This document shows, piece by piece, positions 1 to 9,398 of a stretch of 64,000 nt of DNA. The stretch is from NCBI GenBank assembly GCA_963766365.1, contig CAVXZK010000006.1:1-64000 (forward strand), read 5' to 3'. Source of the stretch: JALORV01 sp963766365 (GTDB taxonomy: Bacteria > Pseudomonadota > Gammaproteobacteria > Burkholderiales > Burkholderiaceae_F). Position 1 is the first letter of the stretch. Each line of letters opens with the position of its first letter. The notes beneath the pieces were generated by a model. It saw only the letters and a program-made list of their open reading frames with translations. It searched no databases and was not told the origin of the DNA. The translations under genes and the position numbers were made by a program.

Positions 1-1098
1 ACGCTCACCATGACACACCTGGCAATCGGTCAGAACACCCGTATGTTCCTGAAGCGAGACTACCTGGGCATTGTCCTGTTCCAGGGACGAGGGATATTCA
101 GCGTGGGGGGAACCGTGACAGAAACTGCAGGCGACACCGGCATGACCTTTGGAATCTTTAAAAAGTTTTCCTGATTCCAGTGCATATTCTTGGCCATGAC
201 AGCCTGCATCCGCACATCCGGGTTCCTCCAGCCAGGGTTCTCTCCCGTCCCGGATACTGTTGGCCACCTGTCGGACATTACCGTGGCAGGCTGTGCAATC
301 CAAACCGCTGGTTGACATGACGCCACGGTTGAATTCGGTCTGCTGACCGGCATGACATTTATAACAATTGTTTGTCCGCCCTACATGCCTGTCGTGGATC
401 ACCTCCGAAAAAGATTCAAGACCGGGATTTCCGGAAGTACCGGCAAGATTGGAGGCATGACAGGATACACACAGGATCGGTTTATTATTCGGATCGAATC
501 CATCCTCCTCCTCGTGCCGGTTCAGCAATTCCTGCTCAGTGCTATGGCACCCGCTGCTTACACAGCTGATCTCATTTGATACTGGAATGACAGGTTCGGA
601 CTTTGCAAGCAGATTACCATCCAGATCATAGACCTTGATCAATGCCTGCTGATAGGGATCCGCATTCTGAAGATCATTGTCCTGAAACGGCGTAAGCGGG
701 ATGCCGTCAGCGATAAAATAGTTGCTCTCAAGAGACATTTCACCGGTCAGTCCCAGCCCGCTAAGACCAATATTCACTGGAATCTCTTTTCCATATAATT
801 GACCGGCATAGTCCCAGAAATTTGTTTTACCGGCTGAATAGGTATTGCCCGGCATTTCATAGGTCACCTTAACCCCGGAAGTGATGATTTCCGGCAATCC
901 GACCTTTTCCCCAACCCTTATGACCTGTACCTTCAGAACATTATGCGGTGGATGCAGGGCGAAATTCTCAAAATTGCTTTTGAATTCATGCATCCCGGTT
1001 TCATGCCATCCGACGACAATATATTTTTGCGCCAGAACCGGCAACACTGAAAGTGAAACAAATATCATAAGCAGCAGATTTTGTGATATTTTTTTCAT
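1..1098 (-). CDS. Multihaem c-type cytochrome, exported (3' end outside window)
   Basis: The reading frame is open from ATG (1098) to the left edge, giving 366 codons without a stop, so the C-terminus is missing. Residues 1-22 form a signal peptide ending near VLA-Q. Residues about 25-180 contain no cysteine motif and look like a beta-rich domain. After that come seven haem-binding motifs: CVSSGCH, CVSCH, CYKCH, CTACH, CADAGCH, CSFCH and CQVCH. Five are the usual CxxCH. Two have four residues between the cysteines, a spacing known in some multihaem cytochromes. The protein should be periplasmic or surface-exposed and carry electrons, probably in anaerobic respiration or extracellular electron transfer; the partner is not visible here. 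It belongs broadly to the cytochrome c3/c7-like group, but the exact family cannot be named from a partial sequence. Confidence 0.85.
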   Translation of the reverse strand, partial: MKKISQNLLLMIFVSLSVLPVLAQKYIVVGWHETGMHEFKSNFENFALHPPHNVLKVQVIRVGEKVGLPEIITSGVKVTYEMPGNTYSAGKTNFWDYAGQLYGKEIPVNIGLSGLGLTGEMSLESNYFIADGIPLTPFQDNDLQNADPYQQALIKVYDLDGNLLAKSEPVIPVSNEISCVSSGCHSTEQELLNRHEEEDGFDPNNKPILCVSCHASNLAGTSGNPGLESFSEVIHDRHVGRTNNCYKCHAGQQTEFNRGVMSTSGLDCTACHGNVRQVANSIRDGREPWLEEPGCADAGCHGQEYALESGKLFKDSKGHAGVACSFCHGSPHAEYPSSLEQDNAQVVSLQEHTGVLTDCQVCHGER

Positions 1099-1425
1099 AA
1101 ACGCTCCGTATTATTTAACCACTGAAAAGACAATGCATTGACGTTTATATTCAGAAACGATACGCTAAGATAGTATCAGTCAATTGAAAAAGTATTATGA
1201 ATAATAGGATTATTCCGGAAACTAGGATGTGATAAAAAGCACAATAGATTGGATGGCAGAACACGGAAGGTGGAAACTGAAAGGGAAATTTGTAATTGGT
1301 AATTAAATAAAATATTTACAGTCATTTAAGTTGTGTATTAGACAAGAAAAAATCAAATTTATTGCTTAAATTCTTTGTGCCCTTGTGCCTTGAGAAAAAA
1401 AGCCCGTCATAACGACAGGCTTTTT
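1099..1425. other. Intergenic region without a gene
   Basis: This is the upstream region of the cytochrome gene (reading left) and the downstream region of the tRNA. It holds the tRNA terminator and two short 7-nt periodic stretches: around 1291-1306 (GTAATTG/GTAATTA) and 1373-1392 (CTTTGTG/CCCTTGT). I see no coding region in it. Confidence 0.5.
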
Positions 1426-1426
1426 T
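1395..1426 (-). terminator. Rho-independent terminator after tRNA-Gln
   Basis: On the minus strand a 7-bp stem (GCCTGTC with GACGGGC, one G-U pair) and a 5-nt loop are followed by seven T. It lies directly after the CCA end of the tRNA. The G-U pair forms only in minus-strand RNA, which supports this orientation. Confidence 0.8.
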
Positions 1427-1499
1427 GGCTGCGGGACAGGGATTCGAACCCCGGCTACCTGGGCCAGAACCAGGCGTCCTGCCACTAGACGATCCCGCA
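1426..1499 (-). tRNA. tRNA-Gln (anticodon CTG)
   Basis: The reverse complement folds as a complete tRNA. The acceptor stem is TGCGGGA with TCCCGCA. The anticodon stem is CCTGG with CCAGG around the loop TTCTGGC, so the anticodon is CTG and reads CAG. The T arm carries GGTTCGAATCC. Discriminator base G and CCA are encoded (1426-1429). It stands alone and is followed by its own terminator. Confidence 0.93.
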
Positions 1500-1562
1500 A
1501 AATTAATGGCTGAATTTATCAATATATGATTTTGAAAGCAAGTGATACCCTTGCCCGAAATC

Positions 1563-4500
1563 TTATCTCAGTATCACCAGTTTTTCTATAATTTCGCGTT
1601 GCTGATTACCATCTTTTAAAATGACCTTGTAAACATAAACACCGTTTGCCAGGATATCCCCATCATCATCCCTGGCATCCCAGGGGTAATGATTGAAACC
1701 GGCTTGCGGGCGGCTAAGACCTTCCAGATTACGTATTAGTCTGCCGGTAATGGTATAGACTTTTATGCGCACTTCTGCTCCGGCTGAAAGGCCTTGTGCC
1801 TGGAATGTGAAATTGGTTTCACCGACAAAAGGATTGGGATAATTCACCACATCCTGAAGTACAAGACCTGCTCCCTGCGCAATACGAAACTGTATTTCCT
1901 GACGTGTCGGATTGTTCAGATTATCCCACGCCTGTATCAGCAGGCTATGTTCACCGGGGCTCAGATTTTCGAGATTATAACTCAGTTTTCCGCCAAGATA
2001 ACTATCCCTTTCATAGGCAAAAAATGCGGTTATATTGATCGGTTGTCCGCCATCTATCTTGATTTCGATCGTGTGCCCGATTTCACCGGTCAGATTGACG
2101 CCGTTTTCGTCCTTAATTTCAGCAATCACGACCGGACTTGCCGGAACGAGATCACCCGAATTAAATTGTTCCTGATCCTTAAAATATATTTCTATTTCCG
2201 GGCCGGCATCATCCGATAAATTTTCCGTCGTACCGTTAAATAAAAGTTGATCGCTGAATCCGATGGCATCCTGGCGGGTATTTTCATCCCAGGCAAAAAC
2301 GGTCAATCGTCCGACTGGTCTGTCGAAATAACGGATAGACTTGGGAACGATAAAATTTCCGGTAAAGAGTCCTCCGTCAACAGTAACTTCGCCTTTGAAA
2401 ATACGTGGACCGATCTGTGAGTAGTAGTCAGGTCCCCCGGTATTGACCGAGTCATAACGGGCATCATTAACAATAAGCACCGCCCCCCCGCTAAATGCAC
2501 CGCTTTTCAGCTCCCCCCGGAGTCTCCACAATCTGAGCGTCTATAGAAACTTTGCTCAAGGCTTTGAGCGTATCTGGCTGTATGGGTGCTATCTCGATAT
2601 GTTGTCGCGGATCGGCCAGATACATGGTCGGATCGGCAAATAGATGATACTTCTGGTCGTTGGCACTATAGCCACCGGCAAGCAGCATGGCCTCACCCAA
2701 ACGCCTGCTGGGTTCACCACCCGGAAATAACCGTCTGAAGAAATCACGGTTCATCTCATAATTCTCGTTCGAGTATACCAATCGGGAAGAGGAAAGCACA
2801 CCGATCGCACCGCGATTCTCCACCCAGATTAAAGCCTCCGTAAAACTGGGATCCTCCGGATCATCATATTTTCCGAAATCACAGGTTGCCGCAATCCAGA
2901 AGGTAATCTTTCCTTCATTCTGTATACGGTTGAGATCCCTTGACATGTTCAAAACATTTTCGTGGGCCCATTCCTTTGGACTGCCATGCCCAACATAATT
3001 GATCAATAAGGTGCCTTCGTTCAACTGATCAATGATCGCCTGATTGGCTTCCGGTTTTACCCTTCCAAATCCGCCGGGGGTTGAATTAAATGCGGATAAA
3101 TAAATTTTACGTTTTATGAATTTATCAAGTTCTGACATGGTTGCCAGAAGCTCAGCCTGGCGTTGATGGATCCATTCCGAGCTGCTTAAACTGGTGACTT
3201 CATCATCACCAACAATGGTCATAACGGTTTGCCACCCGTCACGGTTACGTTCAGTTTCATAACGTTTTAATTTATCGACCATCCTGATGGCATCGATCTC
3301 ACTCTCCACAGGTAATCTTCCGATGGCAAGATCCGGAACAATAGAACTGAATCCGGTTGAATTAAAATCGACATCGACGAAGAAATTATCGGTTTCCCGG
3401 CTGTCAATCTCATAATCGAAACTGATTTCATACGGGGGTACCCAGTTGGTATCGGCCAGAGTAATATTACGATAATCGTAATGTCCGTCCCCGAAAAACA
3501 AAACATATGATGGTCTTGGATCCGTCCATTGACCGTATGCATACCGGATAAAATCGCGAATGGCTACAGGATCCTGAACACCGCTGCTAAACCAGAAATA
3601 TATATCCCTGGTCGTGATGACTTTTCCATTTAGCGGCCGGTCGCCCTGACCCCTCAATTTTACAATCTCATCGGCATAACCTGAAAAAGAAGGATGGGTA
3701 ATGACAAGTAAATCTGCATGGTTGAGTGGATCCAGTAGATTCGTCTCCGGTGTAAATCGCTGTAATGACGAAATGCTGTTGATTCCGGCGGAGTTATTTG
3801 TTAATGCAGCGAGGCGACGGTGACGGTTATCGGAAAGATCTAATTTGACATTCAGACTTCCATTCTGGACGCTTCCCTCGGTTGCAATAAGAGATACATT
3901 TTTAGGATCAGAAATATCCATAATCCTCACGTCAGTGGCCGTAAAACCGTTTATCGCATAATTTCCGATCCCACCAAGTGTGTTCGTATAAAAAATCAAG
4001 ATATTGTTTTTGACGGTTAGCGCCCGGGGATAGAACAATTCAATCCAGTCGAGATACGCATTGCATTCCTGATAGTTACCACGATAATCAATTTTAAAGG
4101 TATTGTTTCCCGTAAGCAGGTAATCGCGAGAGATTATAGAAGTTTCAAAGGTTCTGCTGTTGCGGCTTGGCAACCGGTTATTGACAAGAATAGGACTGGA
4201 AATACGTTCCGGATTGATAAATACCGTAAAAAAATACTCATATTTCAAAGGATCCAGCCATTTAACTCCGTTGCCTGCTTTGAATTTTACCCTGAACCTG
4301 GCCAGAATATTTGCATCTGGCAGAGGATCAATAACGGCGGTTTGGCTATAGCTGCCGTTAAGACCAAAGAACCGGTTACCATACCAATCCGCGCCCGATG
4401 CAAGCAGATTGTAACGATCTTCTTCGAGCCTTATCCGTTCTGTAAACCAGGTTTCATTGCTCGTTTGTGCAGTTGGCGGGATGTCCGTGGTTTGCATGCG

Positions 4501-5572
4501 TTTTCCGGCAATGCCCCCATGGGTCAACCAGTAGACATTTTTCTTATCATACGGCTGTTCAATATAGCTGAAAATCATTGCGATTGGAATCAAAGGACCA
4601 GCCACCCGGACCGCTTCCATAGAAGAGGACATAATCATTTTCATCAAAACGTCCATCCTCCTGTCCACTTACCAGGATCGCATTTTCCTGCGGACCAAGA
4701 TCAGCTATGGGTGTAAGACCGGTTTGGATCTCCAGCGGATTACCCCCATGATTGAAAATCCTGATGGTGCGCGGGTCCAGTGCTGCGAGATCAATACCAG
4801 CCTGGATGAGTGTGTTTCGGCTGATTTTATATATACCATCCTGAAGAACCTCCATCCTGAACCATGGTCCGGACGGCACATCAGAAGATTTTCTTAACAC
4901 ACGTGGATTAACCCGCAACCATTGCTTTCCCTGCTCAAAATTGATCACTTTTTCACGGTAAATCTGATCGAGTGCCGACCTTCTTATAGTTCCCGAACCA
5001 CCGGAACTCCCGTTTCGGAATTGAATTCGCACCATCGCAGACTGAATCATTTCCAGTTGTTGTTGGTTATCATCATAACTAACCGGATAAAATCGCACCC
5101 GCACAACGGGTAAATCCCGGAAATATTGGATCTCAGAGAATTCGATCAACGCGGTAGGTCTAAAATTATAGTTCTCTTGATCAATTGTAGCATCGTTGAC
5201 CGATATACCGAATTTATCCCGGCCCATCGGATTGGCCGGCAACGGTCGGAAACCGGCCATACGCTTATATCTGATCTCTGATACGGATCCCGAAACAATC
5301 GCCTCAGGCGGTACCGCGATATAAAACTCCTTAAGGGGGATTTGAGGTTTTCCCGGTTCACCGGTCATTCTACTCTGGCTGAAATAAATATAATGAAATT
5401 TCTCAGTTTGGTTGGTTATTTCTTCGATTTTAAGATCACCCAGATTCCATTTCAAAACCAGTTCTGTTTGGGAAGAACTTTCAACGGCCAGATTTGTTTC
5501 TGCGGGAAATATAATAGCGGGAAATATAAATCCGAGCACGCTTATAAACGTCATAAATTTGCGGCGTGGCAT
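1563..5572 (-). CDS. porU: Type IX secretion system sortase PorU (C25 peptidase), two frameshifts
   Basis: PorU is the C25-family cysteine protease that cleaves the C-terminal signal from T9SS cargo and attaches the cargo to the cell surface. Start ATG 5572 is chosen for the AGGAGAGG ribosome site and the signal peptide that follows (MPRRKF...FPAIIFPAE). The catalytic His lies in YVGHGSPKEW (codon 2986-2988) and the Cys in IAATCDFGKY (codon 2881-2883), in the order expected for gingipain-like C25 enzymes. A proline/asparagine motif, VVNYPNPF, opens a Por-like beta-sandwich tail. The frame breaks twice: one extra base in the A run at 4571-4574 and one in the C6 run at 2513-2518. Correcting both gives 1335 residues, normal for PorU. 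The four cargo-type proteins in this window are plausible substrates. No other T9SS component is present. Confidence 0.85.
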
Positions 5573-6127
5573 TATTCCTCTCCTGATAATTTCTGAGTAC
5601 GTAGCAAATTTTGGCGGTTTACCTCGTGCATATAAAGGGTGACAAAACGACAAAGCGAAACAGTAACAAAGAAACAATAAACCTTCTTGCATGCATTGAG
5701 ATTTTTGATCCCCTGAGCGATCACTCAGCATTTAAATGCAGGACTTAACCGAATTTTCTGTCTTATCACTTTGTTGCTTTATTACTATGTCGCTTGGTAA
5801 CGTTCCTGTTTTGTCGGCGATTTATCGAATTCAATTAATAAACCAATAATATTTTTAAATTTAATCTGATTACCGGGATGAGTCAATCGGTAATTCTCGT
5901 TATGAAGATATTAACCAACAAGAGCAAAAATATGTTCCGTAAGCTTAAAAAAAACATATTTTGACAAAAAAAAATCGAAGATTTCCCGAATTATTCCGAT
6001 TAATGAAATAAAGTTTGCCTGAAAAACATACTGGAAGGCATTGAAAGCAAAGCAAAATAACTTGAATAGCAGAATGTCCGTCGTTAAATTAAATAATATT
6101 AATTATTTTTGAGGAAGGAATTCCGAT
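5573..6127. other. Divergent intergenic region
   Basis: This AT-rich region separates porU (leftward) from the TPR gene (rightward) and must hold promoters for both. It contains the heptad inverted-repeat element listed separately (5639-5806) and a hairpin with 7-bp arms at 5869-5875 and 5888-5894. No open frame in it looks like a gene. Confidence 0.5.
5639..5806. repeat. Degenerate 7-nt repeat arms in inverted orientation
   Basis: The left arm (about 5639-5683) reads as purine-rich heptads such as CGACAAA, GCGAAAC and AGTAACA. The right arm (about 5760-5806) reads as the pyrimidine-rich counterpart, with GTTGCTT and ATGTCGC. The arms are roughly complementary. A similar element lies at 8196-8290 and shares the string CTTTGTTGCTT. 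Confidence 0.5.
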
Positions 6128-7942
6128 TTGTTCAAAGCCCGGTATCATTTTTTATCCCTTCTGTTGGCGCTCCTGATCCTCAGCAATACGGGTATGGCCG
6201 TAGAAAAACGCAACGTCGGAATTCTACCCTTTGAGAATCTCAAAAACGATCAAAAATATGAATGGATAAATTTCGGCTTACAATACCTTTTATCCAACAA
6301 ACTCGCCAATGTTGCTGCGTATTATGTGCCGGACCAATCCGTAATCAAGAAAGCACTTGCAGAATCCGGATACGCTTCCGGAAAAATCAATGGTGAAATG
6401 GTATATCATGTTGGCCGGGCTGCGGGTATAAACATCGGAATTACCGGTTCCTACTCCACAAATGGTCAAAACCTTATTATCAATTTCAATATTGTCAATT
6501 CATTTAACGGCGCATCAATTTTATCCAAACAATACAGTAAAAGCCTGAATGATATTTTTGACATTGCCGATGATATGGCGCAAAGCATTTTAAATCTCAC
6601 AGCCGTCAACCTCACACCACAGGAACAGGCTATCTTCAACCGCCGGATCACGTCGTCCCCGAAAGCGTTTGAGTACTTCTGTTTGGGATATGTGGAAAAC
6701 GAGAAAACCAACAAACAGATGGAAATTATAACCGGACTTTTCAGGCAGGCCATCCGTGAGGACAGCAAGTTCTGGGAAGCCTACTACAATCTGGGGATCG
6801 CTTACTTTAACAACCATGATTATGACAATGCCCTTCAGCAATTTGATATTATCATTAAATCACTACCTAATTTTGAAAAACCGTATTTTGGCCGTGCGTT
6901 AATCTACATGCGCAAAGGAGATTATAATAACGCGAAGGCGGATTTTATAAAAGTGACCGATTTCAATCCAAATGATTATAAACCCTTTTATTATCTTGGT
7001 ACCATCAGCGTAAATTTGAAACAATACAAAGAAGCCGATCAATATCTGAGAAAAGCGACCGAACTAAATCCCGACTACCCGGATATCTACGCCGAAATGG
7101 GAAATATTTACTTCAATCAAAATTTATTCCGGCAAGCCATTACCCATTATAAGAAAGCAAGTGAACTGGCACCGGAAAACTATGAGGTAAAACAAAAGCT
7201 CGGGGAGAGTTATTACCGCGTACAGACCTACTATAGTGCCTATGCAGAATTCAAAAAGATTCTGGAAATTTATCCCAACGAGCCAAGCGCAAATTTTATG
7301 CTCGGTATTACGGCCTACAAACAGGCAGTTCTGGGTGAATTGATCGAGGCATTTCTGGAAATGTTTGATCCAAATCTTGCTGAAGAACAACGCCAACGTT
7401 CAAAAGCAGGCGCCTCGGTACGTGAGCGTTCCGAAGTGTATCGTGAAATGGTGAAGGCTTTTTCTACCGCCCAGAAATCGAGCAAAGGATTCCTGGAAGC
7501 GACTTTTAATCTGGCCCTGACTTACCATGAGATGAATCAGCTTGACAGTGCGAGGATATATTATGAAAAGTCAATTCAGATTCAACCTGATCTGATCCGT
7601 GCGCACATCAAGCTGGCCAAACTATATGAGGAAAAAGGTGATCGAGAGAAGTCACTGGCAAAATATAAAGAGGTCGTGGAAATTGATCCTGCTTACTTTG
7701 TAGCCCACCCGACACTGGGTGCTTTTCACAATTACATTAACATCATTGATTTGGTACTTGGTGATCTGGATAGCGTCCTAAAAGATAAACCCAACGATCT
7801 TGCGGCCAATCTCTCTTTGGCCAAAATTTACTACGCGCAGGGATTTCATGGCAAAGCTGCAAACGTGTTCCGAAAAGTGCTCTCGATTAATCCCAATGAG
7901 CCTGAGGCAAAGAAAATGCTTGCACAGTTGGAGCGACGTTAA
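6128..7942 (+). CDS. Exported protein: CsgG/TolB-like N-domain plus TPR repeats
   Basis: The protein has 604 residues and starts at TTG 6128, with AGGAAGG nine bases upstream and a signal peptide directly after (LSLLLALLILSNTGMA). Residues about 27-150 resemble the nucleotide-free Rossmann-like domain of CsgG/FlgO/TolB-N proteins (motif VGILPFENL followed by a 'GRAAGINIGITGSY' segment). Residues about 175-600 are tetratricopeptide repeats with recognisable YYNLGIAYF, YAEMGNIYF and AHIKLAKLYEEKGD units; one stretch (about 400-450) breaks the repeat pattern. Such proteins act as periplasmic scaffolds or outer-membrane assembly factors. The exact role is unknown. It is convergent with the selenoprotein gene, with only 11 bases between the stops, so it is transcribed alone. 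Confidence 0.8.
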   Translation: MFKARYHFLSLLLALLILSNTGMAVEKRNVGILPFENLKNDQKYEWINFGLQYLLSNKLANVAAYYVPDQSVIKKALAESGYASGKINGEMVYHVGRAAGINIGITGSYSTNGQNLIINFNIVNSFNGASILSKQYSKSLNDIFDIADDMAQSILNLTAVNLTPQEQAIFNRRITSSPKAFEYFCLGYVENEKTNKQMEIITGLFRQAIREDSKFWEAYYNLGIAYFNNHDYDNALQQFDIIIKSLPNFEKPYFGRALIYMRKGDYNNAKADFIKVTDFNPNDYKPFYYLGTISVNLKQYKEADQYLRKATELNPDYPDIYAEMGNIYFNQNLFRQAITHYKKASELAPENYEVKQKLGESYYRVQTYYSAYAEFKKILEIYPNEPSANFMLGITAYKQAVLGELIEAFLEMFDPNLAEEQRQRSKAGASVRERSEVYREMVKAFSTAQKSSKGFLEATFNLALTYHEMNQLDSARIYYEKSIQIQPDLIRAHIKLAKLYEEKGDREKSLAKYKEVVEIDPAYFVAHPTLGAFHNYINIIDLVLGDLDSVLKDKPNDLAANLSLAKIYYAQGFHGKAANVFRKVLSINPNEPEAKKMLAQLERR

Positions 7943-7953
7943 AACGACTGTTT

Positions 7954-8169
7954 TTATAAAAGATCCATTATTTCTTTGCTCTCCGGAAATCTTCCCTGAC
8001 GAAACTTTGAGAATATGATCTTCCCGTCACAGCTCACCTCAAAAGCGCCACCGGAGCTTTTTATCAATTCAACTTCAATATCTGCTTTTGCTTTTTTAAT
8101 TTCTTCAGCCAGACCGGCTGCACGGGGGTAGTAGTTTCAGACTACGCAGTATTCTATAGTGATTTTCAT
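7954..8169 (-). CDS. SelW/SelT/SelH-like (Rdx family) probable selenoprotein
   Basis: Translated through one in-frame TGA (8137-8139), this frame gives 71 residues that match the Rdx thioredoxin-like family end to end: the N-terminal KITIEYC, the redox motif CVVU, then NYYPRAAGLAEEI, SSGGAFEVSCDGK and IFSKFRQGRFPE. The TGA sits exactly at the fourth position of CxxU, where the family has Sec or Cys. ATG 8169 has AAAGGAAAG about eight bases upstream. A hairpin fitting a bacterial SECIS follows the UGA. Rdx proteins are small thiol/selenol oxidoreductases thought to act in redox defence. A gene caller that treats TGA as a stop would miss this gene. The selenium machinery (selA, selB, selC, selD) is not in this window, so a TGC-to-TGA error cannot be excluded. 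Confidence 0.8.
8106..8139 (-). promoter_or_regulatory. Candidate bacterial SECIS hairpin with its UGA
   Basis: Sixteen bases after the UGA (8137-8139), the minus strand forms a perfect 5-bp stem, CAGCC with GGCTG (8116-8120 and 8106-8110), with the loop GGTCT (8111-8115). From memory, the apical loop of the E. coli fdhF SECIS also contains GGUCU, at nearly the same distance from its UGA. SelB recognises this loop. The lower part of the element does not pair, so it would be a minimal SECIS. Confidence 0.6.
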
Positions 8170-8195
8170 TTATTCAACTTTCCTTTGTTTCGATG

Positions 8196-8290
8196 ATTCA
8201 AAGCGAAAGAGCAACCGAGTGACAAAGCGACAGGGATATAACTTTATTGCTCTCTGACTTTGTTGCTTAGTTTCTTTGTTGCTATGTTGT
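8196..8290. repeat. Degenerate 7-nt repeat, inverted arms
   Basis: The left part is built of purine-rich heptads (AAGCGAA, AGAGCAA, ACAAAGC). The right part is the complementary pyrimidine-rich set (ATTGCTC, TTGTTGC, GTTGCTA). It is a second copy of the element at 5639-5806 and separates the selenoprotein gene from the isocitrate dehydrogenase gene. Confidence 0.5.
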
Positions 8291-8296
8291 TTATTT

Positions 8297-9319
8297 TCAC
8301 TTCAACAATTTTATCTTTTCAATGACCGCATCGGTCAGTTCATCGGTCGTACTGGAACCACCGAGATCGGGCGTCAGATAACTTTTTTCTGCCAGATAAA
8401 GGGTAATTGCCGCCCGGATACGGGCTGCCACTTTTTCTTCGCCGATATGCCTGAGCATCATAACAGCGGACGCAATCGTTGCCAGCGGGTTGGCGATTCC
8501 TTTGCCAGCAATATCAGGGGCACTGCCGTGGACCGATTCAAATACGGCGTAATGATCGCCAAAATTCGCTCCCGGGACCAGCCCCAGCCCGCCAACCAGC
8601 CCGGCGGTCAAATCAGAAATAATATCCCCATACAGATTGGTCAGAACAAGTACATCAAATTTTTCGGGTCGCATCACCAGTTGCATGGCACAATTGTCAA
8701 CGATAATCTCGCGATATTCAATATCCGGAAAGTTCTTTGACACCTTGCGAACACAATTCAGGAAAAGGCCATCACTTTTTTTCATGATATTTGCTTTATG
8801 AACGGCATGGACCATCCGTCTCTTATTTTGGCTCGCCCATGAAAAGGCAAAATTTGCAATCCGGGTGGAGGCTTTTTCAGTAATTATTTTTAAACCCTGG
8901 GTAACTCCGGGAGCAATTTCATTTTCCATCCCACTATAAAGATCTTCCGTATTTTCGCGGAAAATGATCAGATCAATGGGTGAATGATGGAATGATATCC
9001 CCAAAGAAGATCGAATTGGTCTCACATTGGCGTAAAGATCAAGTTGCTTACGAAGTTCCACATTGACCGATCGAAACCCTTCACCGATGGGCGTGGTAAG
9101 CGGACCTTTTAGCGCAACTCTATTGCGTTTGATCGAAGTAATCGTTTCATCGGGTAACGTTGTTCCATTTTTTTCAATGGACTTTACACCGGCATCAACA
9201 ACCTCCCAATCTATTATGATACCGGCTGCAGCGAGTACTTTGCGTGCTGCAGATGTCACTTCCGGACCAATACCATCGCCGGGTATGAGTGAAATCGTGT
9301 ATCTTTTTGCATGAACCAT
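8297..9319 (-). CDS. Isocitrate/isopropylmalate dehydrogenase family, probably NAD-dependent isocitrate dehydrogenase
   Basis: This beta-decarboxylating dehydrogenase would oxidise isocitrate to 2-oxoglutarate and CO2 with NAD. The 341-residue length is typical of the short NAD-IDH subgroup. Visible motifs are IPGDGIGPEV at the N-terminus, SVNVELRKQLDLYANVRP (substrate loop with Ser and Arg), RENTEDLYSGMEN, the K and N of HKANIMK, the metal-binding NLYGDIISD, and the nucleotide loop HGSAPDIAGKGIANP. ATG 9319 is used; GTG 9325 two codons earlier is also possible. It lies in the same direction as the aldolase gene but is separated from it by a terminator. With KorAB encoded nearby it would feed or drain 2-oxoglutarate. 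An isopropylmalate or homoisocitrate dehydrogenase is the alternative. Confidence 0.8.
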   Translation of the reverse strand: MVHAKRYTISLIPGDGIGPEVTSAARKVLAAAGIIIDWEVVDAGVKSIEKNGTTLPDETITSIKRNRVALKGPLTTPIGEGFRSVNVELRKQLDLYANVRPIRSSLGISFHHSPIDLIIFRENTEDLYSGMENEIAPGVTQGLKIITEKASTRIANFAFSWASQNKRRMVHAVHKANIMKKSDGLFLNCVRKVSKNFPDIEYREIIVDNCAMQLVMRPEKFDVLVLTNLYGDIISDLTAGLVGGLGLVPGANFGDHYAVFESVHGSAPDIAGKGIANPLATIASAVMMLRHIGEEKVAARIRAAITLYLAEKSYLTPDLGGSSTTDELTDAVIEKIKLLK

Positions 9320-9346
9320 GGTCACCTGCCCTGAACGTGGCGGACA

Positions 9347-9378
9347 AATAAAAGGCGCACCAGAATTGATGCGCCTTA
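9347..9378 (-). terminator. Terminator after the aldolase gene
   Basis: A perfect 8-bp stem (AAGGCGCA with TGCGCCTT, 10-nt loop) is followed on the minus strand by TTATTTG. It sits 20 bases after the aldolase stop and before the isocitrate dehydrogenase start, so those two genes are separate units. Confidence 0.75.
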
Positions 9379-9398
9379 TATACGGATTGTATTGCTAC

